A stretch of 64,000 bases of DNA, taken from NCBI GenBank assembly GCA_036496265.1, contig DASXLL010000370.1, forward strand, positions 5,206 to 69,205, read 5' to 3'. Positions 1 to 8,329 of this stretch are shown here, in pieces. Under the pieces are notes generated by a model. The model saw nothing but the letters and a program-made list of their open reading frames with translations, was not told where the DNA came from and searched no databases. The DNA comes from CAYLLN01 sp036496265. GTDB lineage: Bacteria > Planctomycetota > Planctomycetia > Pirellulales > Pirellulaceae. Within the stretch, counting starts at the first letter, position 1, and each line of letters begins with the position of its first letter. A program made the position numbers and the translations under genes.

Positions 1-156
1 ATACCCTGGGTGCCGATAAGCGGACTCCACAAGACCCCAAGGCCAAGGCCCGATACGAAACAAACTACGGGCCAAGTCAACTTTCTGGCAGTCATTGCAA
101 CTTCCTACGGCGAGGTTGTGGGAACGGCTACCGTTTTCCTGTTCACGATTGAATAA
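1..156 (+). CDS. 3' end of an unidentified protein (partial)
   Basis: An open frame runs from the window edge to a TAA stop and ends in a hydrophobic, beta-rich stretch (GEVVGTATVFLFTIE). The gene starts outside the window and no family is recognised. A second frame (offset by two bases) is also open for the first 75 bases or so and reads as more polar, protein-like sequence, so a frameshift near position 75 or a chance open frame cannot be excluded. Only the C-terminal part in frame 1 is offered as likely coding. Confidence 0.35.
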   Translation: MPWVPISGLHKTPRPRPDTKQTTGQVNFLAVIATSYGEVVGTATVFLFTIE

Positions 157-192
157 TTCCGCCTAGTCATTCGCAAGCAACCAGGTGACGCT

Positions 193-975
193 TTATGGAG
201 CTGATTCGAGTTTATTATCGTGACTTCTCGTGAGCGAAATGATCCTGCCCGTCTTATCTCGCAGCGTGAAATGGTCCGCTGACAACTCAATGACTCTAAA
301 GCAGTCCGTCGGCGCGGCATTCATGACGACGCAGCCCAACCACGCGGAGGCGCTCCGCTTGGAAGCGTACTGATAAATTGCAAGCTCGCTGGCATCAGAT
401 GCCCATTCGCAGTAGAGCACGTCCGAAGTAGTAAGGCTGCCATACGCCCGCCCCGTGCCGTCCGACCGCAAGTTCACGACCTGTGTCCCGCCCGTCTGCC
501 ATGTTCCGACCAGCTCTTGCGAGATCTTGGTCGGATACAACGCCGGTAAACCAACCGCATCCGGCGGAATCCACTGGGCAACATACCAGCGAAAGAAACC
601 CAAGCGAAAAAAATCCAAATGACTGAGCCGCAGCGCGGGGCGATAGACATCGGCCAGCCGGCCCAGGTGGTGCTGCCCAGTGATCTTCCGCTCCATTTCG
701 CAAAAAGTGATAAAAGGCCCGAGGCTCAAGACATAGAACAGAGTCCAGACGGCGATGGATGCTGCGAAGGTGGTGATCGCAACAAACACGAAGCCGATTC
801 GTGGCCGAAAGTTTTTAATGAATCGGTAAGCTGCGAGAGAGGCCACGACGGCGCAGATGGCGCAGACGATGAAAATAAAGACATGCGGGACTTGCACGAG
901 CATCGCGAGCGAAATGGCAAGCCCAGTTACTACGAGGAGGATGGTTCGCAACGAGAACTGAAATCGCCAACTCAT
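193..975 (-). CDS. membrane protein with planctomycete FSLRT N-terminus and lipocalin-like tail
   Basis: A 260-residue protein that begins with a short basic/aromatic segment (RFQFSLRT) followed by three hydrophobic segments at about residues 10-27, 30-50 and 58-85, a layout very common in small planctomycete membrane proteins of unknown function. The soluble C-terminal half, roughly residues 150-255, opens with LVGTWQTGG and contains a VNLRSDGTGRA stretch, reminiscent of small lipocalin-like beta-barrel domains in which a GTW motif is followed by strand pairs; this resemblance is an inference. ATG start with a weak AAGG close upstream. It stands alone, with no clear operon partner. No function can be assigned. 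Confidence 0.7.
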   Translation of the reverse strand: MSWRFQFSLRTILLVVTGLAISLAMLVQVPHVFIFIVCAICAVVASLAAYRFIKNFRPRIGFVFVAITTFAASIAVWTLFYVLSLGPFITFCEMERKITGQHHLGRLADVYRPALRLSHLDFFRLGFFRWYVAQWIPPDAVGLPALYPTKISQELVGTWQTGGTQVVNLRSDGTGRAYGSLTTSDVLYCEWASDASELAIYQYASKRSASAWLGCVVMNAAPTDCFRVIELSADHFTLRDKTGRIISLTRSHDNKLESAP

Positions 976-1027
976 CGCCTTGCTTCATTCTCGACAAGGA
1001 GAGTATGACTCGCCCGCGATTCCCAGC

Positions 1028-1267
1028 TTACGAAACCGCCGTTTCATAAGGCCTATCGTGCAATTCATCGAATTCTTCGCCAATTCGACGGATTTCCGCA
1101 AATTCCGGCGTCTGCCAAAACGCGTCTCGTTCGGTGCGGGTCGGAAACAATTGTGACAATTTCGCGCCGTTCCCGAAAAAAGCGTTGTGAAGTTCTTGTG
1201 CGGTTTTGCAGTGCGTCGCTTGCTCACGAAAGAATTCAAGCGCCAGTTGGGCATTACTCTTATCCAT
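1028..1267 (-). CDS. small acidic protein of unknown function
   Basis: A 79-residue cytoplasmic, helix-rich protein (NAQLALEFFREQ, EEFDELHDR). The ATG chosen is preceded by GGAG at an 8-base spacing, a far better start than upstream codons that would run into the preceding gene. It begins 19 bases after the stop of the upstream 108-residue protein and the two are probably co-transcribed. The size and pairing are compatible with a toxin-antitoxin or chaperone/partner arrangement, but no motif supports a specific role. Confidence 0.6.
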   Translation of the reverse strand: MDKSNAQLALEFFREQATHCKTAQELHNAFFGNGAKLSQLFPTRTERDAFWQTPEFAEIRRIGEEFDELHDRPYETAVS

Positions 1268-1286
1268 GTTTATTCTCCATGCAGCC

Positions 1287-1613
1287 CTAGGACAACGGCA
1301 TCTCCAAGAATTGTACTCCATCATAGTCCCGCACTTCAAAATACATCGCCCGCTGCCTCAATTCGACCCCAATTCTGATTACGGCAGCCTTCGCTTCGTC
1401 CAGCATGATTCGATCGCACACCACAGTGACGCGCTGGCTTTCATCTCGATAATGGATCGAATCTTTAGGATCGATCCATTGGCCCAAGGTTAGTCCTTCG
1501 TTGGAGCAACCTCCAAACTGCCTGGCGAACCCCTGCAGAAAAGCTCGCATTTGCCGAGTAGGCACCCGCTTGCCATCATTGAATCGAGTGGGAATTAAGG
1601 TTGTAAATTTCAT
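1287..1613 (-). CDS. small protein of unknown function
   Basis: A 108-residue protein starting MKFTTLIPTRFNDG. The sequence looks like a compact alpha/beta domain with a conserved-looking core (GGCSNEGLTLGQW) and a C-terminal strand pair ending YDGVQFLEMPLS. No signal peptide or membrane segment is present. It is the first gene of a two-gene unit with the 79-residue protein downstream. An upstream ATG nine codons earlier is possible; neither has a convincing ribosome binding site. I do not recognise the family; a resemblance to small enzyme-like domains of unknown function is all that can be said. Confidence 0.6.
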   Translation of the reverse strand: MKFTTLIPTRFNDGKRVPTRQMRAFLQGFARQFGGCSNEGLTLGQWIDPKDSIHYRDESQRVTVVCDRIMLDEAKAAVIRIGVELRQRAMYFEVRDYDGVQFLEMPLS

Positions 1614-1675
1614 GTCGCTTTGATGATTCAATGCAATCAAAAGGCTTGGGCGGATGGCTCGTTCTATCCTAGAAT

Positions 1676-2257
1676 GTGACCGTGCTCAATCTCCACGCCC
1701 CCACTCCCGCTCGCTGGCTCCAGCAAGTCGAAAACCACATCGACCTGCTGCTCATCGACCACGCGCACTGCGAAAAAAAAGCGGCGGGAGTGGCGATGAA
1801 TTTGTTGTTCTCGTATGTCGAGCACAGCGACTTGACGAAGGCCATGACGGAAATCGTGCAGGAAGAGCTGAACCACTTTCATCAGGTGCGGGCGATTCTC
1901 GACCAGCGCGGCATTCGGTTTTACAAACTGCCGCCTTCGGAATATGGAGCCAAACTGCATGAGCTGGTAACCAAAAACGAGCCGCAGCGAGCCGTCGATC
2001 GGCTGCTGATCGCCGGTCTAATCGAAGCCCGCAGCTGCGAGCGATTTGGCCTACTCCGCGACCACCTGGCCGATCGCGAATTGGCCGATTTTTACGGCAG
2101 CCTGTTCGAATCGGAGGCCCGCCACCACAGCACGTATGTCCGCCTCGCCAAATATTTTCAAAGCGAAGACGAAGTACACGGCAGACTGAACGAATTGGCC
2201 CAGGCAGAGGGCGAGATTATCGCCGCGGGCGAAGAGCAGCCGAGGATGCACAGCTAA
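1676..2257 (+). CDS. miaE: tRNA-(ms2io6A)-hydroxylase MiaE
   Basis: MiaE hydroxylates the isopentenyl side chain of ms2i6A at position 37 of tRNAs reading UNN codons, using a non-heme diiron centre and O2. At 193 residues the length is usual for the family. The expected ligands are all visible in a ferritin-like four-helix arrangement: Glu33, the pair Glu64-x-x-His67 (in QEELNHFHQV), Glu117 (IEARSCERF) and Glu147-x-x-His150 (ESEARHHSTY). The start codon is GTG (an ATG one base out of frame is followed at once by a stop), with no strong ribosome binding site. It is a single-gene unit followed by a hairpin repeat. MiaB and MiaA are not in this window. Confidence 0.93.
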   Translation: MTVLNLHAPTPARWLQQVENHIDLLLIDHAHCEKKAAGVAMNLLFSYVEHSDLTKAMTEIVQEELNHFHQVRAILDQRGIRFYKLPPSEYGAKLHELVTKNEPQRAVDRLLIAGLIEARSCERFGLLRDHLADRELADFYGSLFESEARHHSTYVRLAKYFQSEDEVHGRLNELAQAEGEIIAAGEEQPRMHS

Positions 2258-2258
2258 T

Positions 2259-2332
2259 GTAGGGTGGGCTGTGCCCACCATCAGAGGCTAGCCGGTGGCA
2301 AGCGTTTGGTGGGCACAGCCCATCCTGCGCGA
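2259..2332. repeat. inverted repeat (GGGTGGGCTGTGCCCACC type)
   Basis: Two near-identical arms of about 20 bases containing GGGCTGTGCCCACCA and TGGTGGGCACAGCCC face each other across a 28-base spacer right after the miaE stop. Each arm is also internally self-complementary. Likely a dispersed intergenic hairpin element and possible transcription terminator. Confidence 0.7.
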
Positions 2333-2343
2333 TGTCGCCTCTA

Positions 2344-2373
2344 TACTGTGTACTGAGTACTCAGTACACAGTA
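2344..2373. repeat. 30-bp perfect palindrome built from TACTxxx heptamers
   Basis: The stretch reads as four consecutive 7-base words, TACTGTG, TACTGAG, TACTCAG, TACACAG, then TA, and is a perfect palindrome centred between 2358 and 2359. A variant of the same words occurs at 25313-25343. It lies in the gap between miaE and the zinc-ribbon gene. Confidence 0.85.
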
Positions 2374-2422
2374 CTATCGTTTGCCGATCGCTAAGCAACG
2401 GATTCTTGTGGTGATGTGAGCC

Positions 2423-3604
2423 TTGTCACGCGATTCACTCCTAGATCGGTCCGTTGATCCAACAGTCGCCGCCCCCAGCGGCAAGCCGTGCGAGGCCTGC
2501 GGCACTCCCGTCGAGCCGCTTGACAAGTTTTGCCCGGCTTGCGGGACGTCGAATCCGAGCTACGCAGCCGCGAAGCAATCGGTCAATGAAAAACCGGGAG
2601 CAGGTTTGCTCCCGGCTGACAGAACGGCTGTGGCACAAAAGCATTTCAAGTGCCAGCAATGCGGCGCTGAAGTCGCCACGGACCCTGATCAACGCTCGTA
2701 TGTGTGCCCGTTCTGCGATTCGACGTATGTCCTCGAGTTCTCGCCCGATCAAACTGGCCGCCAAGACCCGGAATTCGTCATCGGCTTTGCGCTCACGCCT
2801 GACCAGGCGCAAGACGCATTTAAACAGTGGCTCAAGAGGCGAACGTGGTTTCGGCCGGGCGATCTCGCGGCTGCATCCGTCGCGGACAAGCTGAAAGGCA
2901 TCTACTTGCCGTTCTGGTCTTTCACGATGCTCGCCGAGAGCCAGTGGCACGCTCAAATCGGCGAGCATTGGTATCGGACCGAGACCTACACGACGACCGA
3001 TTCCAAAGGAAACACGACGACACACACTCGCCAGGTTCAAGAAACGGAATGGTGGCCACTCTCCGGCCGCCATCACCAGTTTTACAGCGGGTATCTCGTC
3101 AGCGGCAGCAAAGGCCTGCCGCAAAAAGAGTCGCTGCGCATTCAGCCGTTTCAATTACCGGCGCTGAAACGCTATGAGCCGTATTTTCTGGCCGGCTGGC
3201 TGGCCGAAGAGTATTCGGTGGCCGGGGACCAAGCCCTGGCCATTTGCCAAACCGAGTTTCAGCGGCAGGAGCAGGCCAATATTGGCAAGTTTCTGCCGGG
3301 CGACACGCATAGCGGCGTCAAGCTGCAGACCGAATTCAGCCACGTCAGTTCCGATCTGTGCCTGCTGCCGATTTACATCTTGAGCTACCGCTATCGCGAC
3401 AAGGTCTATCGCTATCTGCTCAACGGACAAACCGGAAAGATGTTTGGCGATAAACCGCTATCAGCGACCCGCATTGCACTTTTTGTTTCGGCAATCGTGC
3501 TAATCATCCTGCTCGCGGCAGCGGCGATCGTGGCAGTCCAAAGTCAAAGGTCCAAAGTCCAAAGTTTGCCTACTCCCGAGATGCCCGCCGAAGCGCCGCC
3601 GTAA
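2423..3604 (+). CDS. double zinc-ribbon, C-terminally anchored membrane protein (paralogue 1)
   Basis: A 393-residue protein with two CxxC...CxxC zinc ribbons: CEACG...CPACG at about residues 21-41 and CQQCG...CPFCD at about 75-98. A long middle domain with an FRPGDLAAA-KLKGIYLPFW motif follows, and a single hydrophobic helix at about 350-373 anchors the C-terminus, putting the ribbons in the cytoplasm. The next gene is a paralogue with the same order of domains. Start codon is TTG; no better in-frame codon precedes the first ribbon. The linker between the ribbons carries a perfect hairpin insertion, and the last residues (VQSQRSKVQS) are encoded by a heptamer repeat. Proteins of this architecture are often misannotated as PriA-like helicases; no helicase motif is present and the function is unknown. 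Confidence 0.8.
   Translation: MSRDSLLDRSVDPTVAAPSGKPCEACGTPVEPLDKFCPACGTSNPSYAAAKQSVNEKPGAGLLPADRTAVAQKHFKCQQCGAEVATDPDQRSYVCPFCDSTYVLEFSPDQTGRQDPEFVIGFALTPDQAQDAFKQWLKRRTWFRPGDLAAASVADKLKGIYLPFWSFTMLAESQWHAQIGEHWYRTETYTTTDSKGNTTTHTRQVQETEWWPLSGRHHQFYSGYLVSGSKGLPQKESLRIQPFQLPALKRYEPYFLAGWLAEEYSVAGDQALAICQTEFQRQEQANIGKFLPGDTHSGVKLQTEFSHVSSDLCLLPIYILSYRYRDKVYRYLLNGQTGKMFGDKPLSATRIALFVSAIVLIILLAAAAIVAVQSQRSKVQSLPTPEMPAEAPP
2594..2615. repeat. hairpin inside the zinc-ribbon gene
   Basis: CCGGGAGCA and TGCTCCCGG form a perfect 9-bp stem with a GGTT loop. It lies in frame in the linker between the two zinc ribbons and encodes part of KPGAGLLPAD, a segment that the neighbouring paralogue lacks. 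Confidence 0.75.
3535..3565. repeat. CCAAAGT heptamer array
   Basis: Four imperfect copies of the word CCAAAGT in head-to-tail order, lying in the last codons of the first zinc-ribbon gene. The same word recurs at 25251-25284. A short GATCTCT/GACCTCT pair follows at 3611-3624 in the gap before the next gene. Confidence 0.8.
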
Positions 3605-3636
3605 GCTCCCGATCTCTGACCTCTATTACTCGTCCC

Positions 3637-4608
3637 GTGCCTGATACGCTCACAAGATGCTCCGTCTGCGGCGCCTTGCTCGACGAGGAGGATCTGTTCT
3701 GCGCCAACTGCGGCACCGAAGCGCCGAAAACCGAACAGCCGGCAACCACGACGCGTGCCTTCAACTCGAAGTACAACTTCGAGTGCCAAGGCTGCGGCGC
3801 GAGCATGAGCTACGACGCATCGGCCCAAACGCTCCGCTGCCCATTCTGTGGCTCGACGAAGCTGGACGAGCAACAGGACGCCAAAACGCTGGAGGCCGAG
3901 TTCGTCGTGCCGTTCGTGCTCAGCGAAGGCGAGGCCTTGGCCCGCCTCCGCGAATGGCTTGGTCGCGGCTTCTGGCGACCCGGCGATCTGGCCCAAGCAG
4001 CGATCGTCACCAAGCTCACGCAGGTCTATGTTCCGTTCTGGGTGTTTGCGGCCAAAGTGTTTACGTATTGGACGGCGGACACGAGCCAAACTCCGAGCGG
4101 CGCGATGGCCGGTTGGTATCCGCTCTTCGGCGAGAATGGCAACGACTACACCGGCGTCCTCGTCGGCGCTAGCAGCGTTCTCACGCCGACCGAAACCAGC
4201 GCCATCTGCCCTTTCGATCTCGGGGCCGCTGTGCCGCCCGACCAGGTCGATCTGGCCAACGTCGTCTATGAACAATTCCGCGTGCAGCGCAAATATGCTC
4301 GCCCGTTGGCCCAATCGGCTCTCGAAGACCTTGAACGGCGAGCTTGCACCAGGCACGTTCCCGGAAACTGCCGCAACATGAAAGTCAACGTTCGAGTGCA
4401 GGACCTCACGGGCCAGCCCGCGCTCTTGCCCATCTGGATCTGTGCCTATCGCTACCGCGATCGTCTGTTCCGCTTCCTCGTCAACGGTCAGAACGGCCAA
4501 TGCACCGGCACCGCGCCAACTTCGGTGAAAAAGATCGCTGCCGCCACGGCGCTCGCCATCGCGGTCGTCGTCCTACTGCTGGTGATCGTCCTCGCAATGC
4601 TGCGGTAA
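3637..4608 (+). CDS. double zinc-ribbon, C-terminally anchored membrane protein (paralogue 2)
   Basis: At 323 residues this is a shorter version of the preceding protein: ribbon 1 CSVCG...CANCG at about residues 8-26, ribbon 2 CQGCG...CPFCG at about 50-72, then the conserved middle domain (FWRPGDLAQAAIVTKL-TQVYVPFW), and one transmembrane helix at about 298-321. Spacing of 32 bases to the paralogue suggests co-transcription after a tandem duplication. GTG start. The middle domains share the PGDLA motif and a C-terminal YRYRD-RLFRFLVNGQ motif, so the pair may form a hetero-oligomer at the inner face of the membrane. Function unknown. Confidence 0.8.
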   Translation: MPDTLTRCSVCGALLDEEDLFCANCGTEAPKTEQPATTTRAFNSKYNFECQGCGASMSYDASAQTLRCPFCGSTKLDEQQDAKTLEAEFVVPFVLSEGEALARLREWLGRGFWRPGDLAQAAIVTKLTQVYVPFWVFAAKVFTYWTADTSQTPSGAMAGWYPLFGENGNDYTGVLVGASSVLTPTETSAICPFDLGAAVPPDQVDLANVVYEQFRVQRKYARPLAQSALEDLERRACTRHVPGNCRNMKVNVRVQDLTGQPALLPIWICAYRYRDRLFRFLVNGQNGQCTGTAPTSVKKIAAATALAIAVVVLLLVIVLAMLR

Positions 4609-4783
4609 GTGTTGCCCTCGGTTTTGACGCATTTCCAGCCATTATTAGGCAAAAAGCAAGTTTCGTAATGTTGCTGCATTACAACCGCGTAATGAGATCG
4701 TTAGAAACGTGGTTTTGGAAACCAAACGCAAGCACACTCGTGGTTGCCGCACCCTAGGCGGATTCGCGAAAACAAGGTGTGCC

Positions 4784-6547
4784 ATGCGTCAATATCCGTT
4801 TTTACATGTCAATCGCTACGCGCTCGTTGCGATAGCGTGTCTCAGTTTTTGCCACGCCTCATTGGTCGCTGCTGATCCCGCCGCGCCAACGCAGCATCTC
4901 GTGCAGCAGCAATTGGCAGCCGGCGAATTCGGTCCGGCAATCACTGCTGCTCGCGGCGTCGAAGACCCGGCGCTGCGAGACAAGTTGCTCAGCGAGATCG
5001 CCGCTGCTCAAGGCGCCGCCGGCGCGCCTAAAGCGGCACTCGCTACCGCGGCCGATATCAACAGCGACCTCGCTCGCAAGGCCATGCTCAGCAGCATGGC
5101 CGCCCAAAGCGGCCCGGGAAGCAACAGCGGAAGCGGTTCGAAGCGGGGCGCTCGCGGCGGCGCTGCGATGGCCGATTTCACCTCGCTCATCGAACTGATC
5201 ACCACCACGCTCAAACCCGACTCCTGGGATGATGTTGGTGGACCCGGCGCGATCGACGAGTTTCGCGGCGGCGTCTATGTCGATACCGCAGGGCTAATGT
5301 CGAAGCTGCCGCCGCGCACTGATGCTTCACTCGTCGCCGTGCGTCGCGCCGGCCTGGACGTGACCCAAACGGGCGACCCGCGCCGCGCCGCCCCCTTACG
5401 CAAAGTCTCGCTCACGCGCCTGGAGCGCGAAGCGCAACTCCTCCAAGCCCAAGGCCGCGCGCCGACCGAGGCAATGCAGACCCTAGCCGGCCTGCAGCGC
5501 ATCCAATACATCCTCGTCTATCCGGCGACCGGCGATATCGTCATTGCGGGTCCGGCCGGCGATTGGCGACGCAATGTCGAAGGCCGCTTCATCAATCCCG
5601 CCACTTCTGCTCCCGTTCTGCAGCTCGACGACCTCGTCGTGACCCTCCGCAATGCCTACAGCGATCTCGGCCGCTTCGGCTGCTCGATCACGCCACGTCA
5701 AGGCAATCTCGCCGCGGCTAAAGCCGTCAATGAAAAGTGGTCGCTGCGACCGCTAAAAACCGGCGAGCGCGAAAAGTGGCTCGGCGAATTCCGCGCGGCG
5801 CTGGGACGGCAAGATATCGAAATGTACGGCATCGATCGCCGCACCCATGCCGGCCGCGTGCTGATCGAAGCCGATTACCGCATGAAACTGGTCGGCACTG
5901 GCCTGGAAGAAGGAGTCCCCGGCGTCGCCAGCTATCTCAGCACCATCCAGCTCGACAAAAACGGCAATCCCCCGCCCATGAACGTCCTCCGCTGGTGGTT
6001 TACGCTCAATTACGACGCCGTCGCCGCCACCGAAAGTCGCGACGCCTTTGAGCTCCGCGGCCCTGGTGTCAAAGTTCTCAGCGAAAACGAGCTGCTCACC
6101 GAGAAGGGCGAGCGAGTCCACACCGGCGACAGCGACGAATTGACAAAGCGCTTCGCCCAGTCGTTCACCCAGCACTTCGACGAGCTCTCGGTCAAATACC
6201 CGATTTATGCCGAGCTGCGCAACGTGTTCGATCTATCGCTCGTCGCCGCCGTCATCCACAGCCACGACCTGCCCGGCCAGGTTGGCTGGCATTTGACTCA
6301 TTTCGGCGCCGACGGCGACTACCGTCCCGTCCTCGCCAACGCACCCACCGAGGTCGAATCGGTCCTCAATCGCCGCATCATCGGCGGCAAGCATGTCGTC
6401 ACGATTGTGAGCGGTGGCGTGCGTGCCGAACCGCGCGGCCTGACCCAGCGCGAGGCGATCAAAACCGACGATTCCGGCGCGATCCCGGGCCAACGACAAG
6501 CCAGCACGCCGCAGAACTTGCCTCGCAATGCCTGGTGGTGGGACTAG
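4784..6547 (+). CDS. secreted planctomycete protein of unknown function (DUF1598-like)
   Basis: A 587-residue exported protein. The ATG used here has AAGGTG nine bases upstream and is directly followed by a good signal peptide (VNRYALVAIACLSFCHASLVAADP); an earlier in-frame codon would spoil it. After a short helical region (residues 30-90) and a Ser/Gly linker, the body contains PDSWDDVGGPGAIDEF and GGVYVDTAGLM, a pattern I associate with the planctomycete family DUF1598, although this assignment is from memory and not tested. The C-terminus ends in NAWWWD. Monocistronic, followed by a hairpin repeat. No enzymatic motif is evident. Confidence 0.75.
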   Translation: MRQYPFLHVNRYALVAIACLSFCHASLVAADPAAPTQHLVQQQLAAGEFGPAITAARGVEDPALRDKLLSEIAAAQGAAGAPKAALATAADINSDLARKAMLSSMAAQSGPGSNSGSGSKRGARGGAAMADFTSLIELITTTLKPDSWDDVGGPGAIDEFRGGVYVDTAGLMSKLPPRTDASLVAVRRAGLDVTQTGDPRRAAPLRKVSLTRLEREAQLLQAQGRAPTEAMQTLAGLQRIQYILVYPATGDIVIAGPAGDWRRNVEGRFINPATSAPVLQLDDLVVTLRNAYSDLGRFGCSITPRQGNLAAAKAVNEKWSLRPLKTGEREKWLGEFRAALGRQDIEMYGIDRRTHAGRVLIEADYRMKLVGTGLEEGVPGVASYLSTIQLDKNGNPPPMNVLRWWFTLNYDAVAATESRDAFELRGPGVKVLSENELLTEKGERVHTGDSDELTKRFAQSFTQHFDELSVKYPIYAELRNVFDLSLVAAVIHSHDLPGQVGWHLTHFGADGDYRPVLANAPTEVESVLNRRIIGGKHVVTIVSGGVRAEPRGLTQREAIKTDDSGAIPGQRQASTPQNLPRNAWWWD

Positions 6548-6568
6548 GCCCGCCAGTCAAACGCGCGA

Positions 6569-6640
6569 AGGGGTCGGGAGTCGATTGCGGTGATGATGTT
6601 CCATTTGGATAACCGCAACCGCAATCGACTCCCGACCCCT
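6569..6640. repeat. 72-bp hairpin element, copy 1
   Basis: Perfect 22-bp arms starting AGGGGTCGGGAGTCGATTGC and its reverse complement flank a 28-base loop. A second copy with similar loop sequence lies at 58143-58213 and overlaps the helicase start. Here it sits between convergent genes. Confidence 0.88.
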
Positions 6641-6675
6641 GCCTCTCTGGGACTAGATCTCTCGGTAATCACACG

Positions 6676-6706
6676 AAAAAACCCCGGCTGTCATCGGCAA
6701 CCGGGG
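6676..6706 (-). terminator. intrinsic terminator of the outer-membrane barrel gene
   Basis: Read on the minus strand, a GC-rich stem CCCCGG...CCGGGG with a TTGCC-GATGACAG loop is followed directly by six T residues. It lies 43 bases after the stop of the barrel gene, the expected place for a rho-independent terminator. Confidence 0.8.
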
Positions 6707-6748
6707 TCTTCTTGATTTTCGGATCGTTCGACGATCGTCCAGCCGGAC

Positions 6749-8329
6749 TTACCAGTTGAACTGTACGCGGCTGGTGAAGCCGTCGAAGGTCAACGTCTCG
6801 TTGATGTTATCAAACCGGCGGTGCTGCACGCCATAAATGTAAGGCGCGGTCGTGAGGGCATTGTTCCAGCTCTGGAACTGATAACCGGCCAGGAGGCGAA
6901 CACGGCCGCAGCAGCTTTCCCAACCGAGACCGAGTTCCTGGGTCAAGATCGACATCACGCGGTAGTCGGTGATGTTGTTGCCGATGATCGAGTTCGGGCC
7001 AAACTGGGTCACTTCACGATACTGAGCCTTGAATTCGCCCGAGACAAAGCTCACCGAGCTTTTGCCGTAGGCCAAGAAGCCTGTACCAGACCGCCGCTTC
7101 ATGTAATCCAGGCCCATGCCGATGCCGAAGCCGTCGAAATTGATCGCCGTATTCACGGTGGAAAGACCGACCGGCACGCCCACATCTTCCTGAGCCTGAA
7201 ACGTTTGCTTCAGGTTGGCATAGCGAACACCAGCAAAGTAATTGACTGCGGTATTGCAATCACCATACAGGAGGCTGCGATAGTCAATATCCAGGAGCTG
7301 GAACCGCAACGCTGAGCTCCCCGAAGCGGTAATCGCTGTCGATCCGACGTTCGGAATCTGCGGCAAGCCCGGCTGAAAGATCAACACGCTGCCAGGAGCG
7401 GCCGAAATCGAGCTTCCCGTATCGACGTTGTACCAGGTGTAGCTGGCTTGGATGCTTGCACAATCGCAAAGCGCCATTGCACCACCCAGGCGATAGCCGG
7501 GCGCGCCGTCGAATCCGACGCGGCCCGTCTGGCCGGTGGGCACATCGGTCGCCAAGGGACCGGTTTGCGCCACGGCATAGACATAATCGATGTTACCCGG
7601 CCGCAAATACAGCAGATCGAGGAATACGTTGTTGCGATGGCACCACAGCGGATTGGGGCAGCAACCGCAGCTCGTGTAGCCGCCGTCGTCCGAGCACGAG
7701 CACGAGACGTTCGAGCTGATCGGCGGCGGCTCATCCGCCTGCACTTCCGGTCCGCCGTTCATCGACCACGAAGCCGTTCGAACGAACGGTGCTGATCCTT
7801 GTTGAGCGAAGGGCGCTGAAGCCTGTTGAACAAAGGGCGCCCCAGCCTGTTGAACGTAAGACGCCCCTGCCGGCTGAATGAACGGTGTCGAAGTTGTCTG
7901 ATAGTAAGTGGGCGGCGCCGGCTGGTTGTAGGAAACCGCAACCGGCGGAGCCAGCGGCGAGGGAGCTTCAACGATCGGCGGAGCGGGAGTATTGAGCACA
8001 GGCTCGACCCGTGGCCCGCCATTGCGGACCTGTTCAGCCGCCGCGGCTGCGACTACCGGAGCGAGGATCCCTCGTTGACCCGTGGCAACGCCCGGCAGCG
8101 TCGAGCCGTCCTTGCCGGCTGGCTTCTCGCCACCCGCAAAAAGGAACGAATCCGCCAAGACGCCACGCGGCTTCTTGTTCAGCGATTTCTTCGCTGGGTC
8201 GGCTGGCGCGCTAGCGCCCTCCTCTGAGGTCTTAGTCTCTGGCGCTTCGTCCGCGGCAATTGCCAGCGATGTCACGCCAAGCACGGCCGCTAAAATGGCC
8301 GCGGTCAGTCGGAAAGAGAGTAGTTTCAT
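6749..8329 (-). CDS. outer-membrane beta-barrel protein (BBP7 / Lpg1974-like)
   Basis: A 526-residue exported protein. Residues 1-25 are a signal peptide (ends LAIAADEA). Residues 40-190 are proline/glutamine-rich with four degenerate copies of a QQAGAPFV-type octapeptide at about 150-185. A cysteine-rich motif (CSCSDDGGYTSCGCC) precedes the barrel, which begins WCHRNNVFLDLLYLRPG and has alternating strands to the terminal aromatic residue (VQFNW), as expected for BAM-dependent insertion. Planctomycete homologues are called BBP7; the barrel also resembles Lpg1974-type pore proteins. An in-frame GTG lies three codons upstream, but ATG with GGTGG upstream is preferred. The gene has its own terminator and a 367-base upstream region shared with the divergent ThuA gene. 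Confidence 0.82.
   Translation of the reverse strand: MKLLSFRLTAAILAAVLGVTSLAIAADEAPETKTSEEGASAPADPAKKSLNKKPRGVLADSFLFAGGEKPAGKDGSTLPGVATGQRGILAPVVAAAAAEQVRNGGPRVEPVLNTPAPPIVEAPSPLAPPVAVSYNQPAPPTYYQTTSTPFIQPAGASYVQQAGAPFVQQASAPFAQQGSAPFVRTASWSMNGGPEVQADEPPPISSNVSCSCSDDGGYTSCGCCPNPLWCHRNNVFLDLLYLRPGNIDYVYAVAQTGPLATDVPTGQTGRVGFDGAPGYRLGGAMALCDCASIQASYTWYNVDTGSSISAAPGSVLIFQPGLPQIPNVGSTAITASGSSALRFQLLDIDYRSLLYGDCNTAVNYFAGVRYANLKQTFQAQEDVGVPVGLSTVNTAINFDGFGIGMGLDYMKRRSGTGFLAYGKSSVSFVSGEFKAQYREVTQFGPNSIIGNNITDYRVMSILTQELGLGWESCCGRVRLLAGYQFQSWNNALTTAPYIYGVQHRRFDNINETLTFDGFTSRVQFNW

Noticed and set aside
4709..4783. Upstream extension of the secreted protein gene
   Set aside because: The internal ATG has a ribosome binding site and a proper signal peptide; the extension is basic and would block export.
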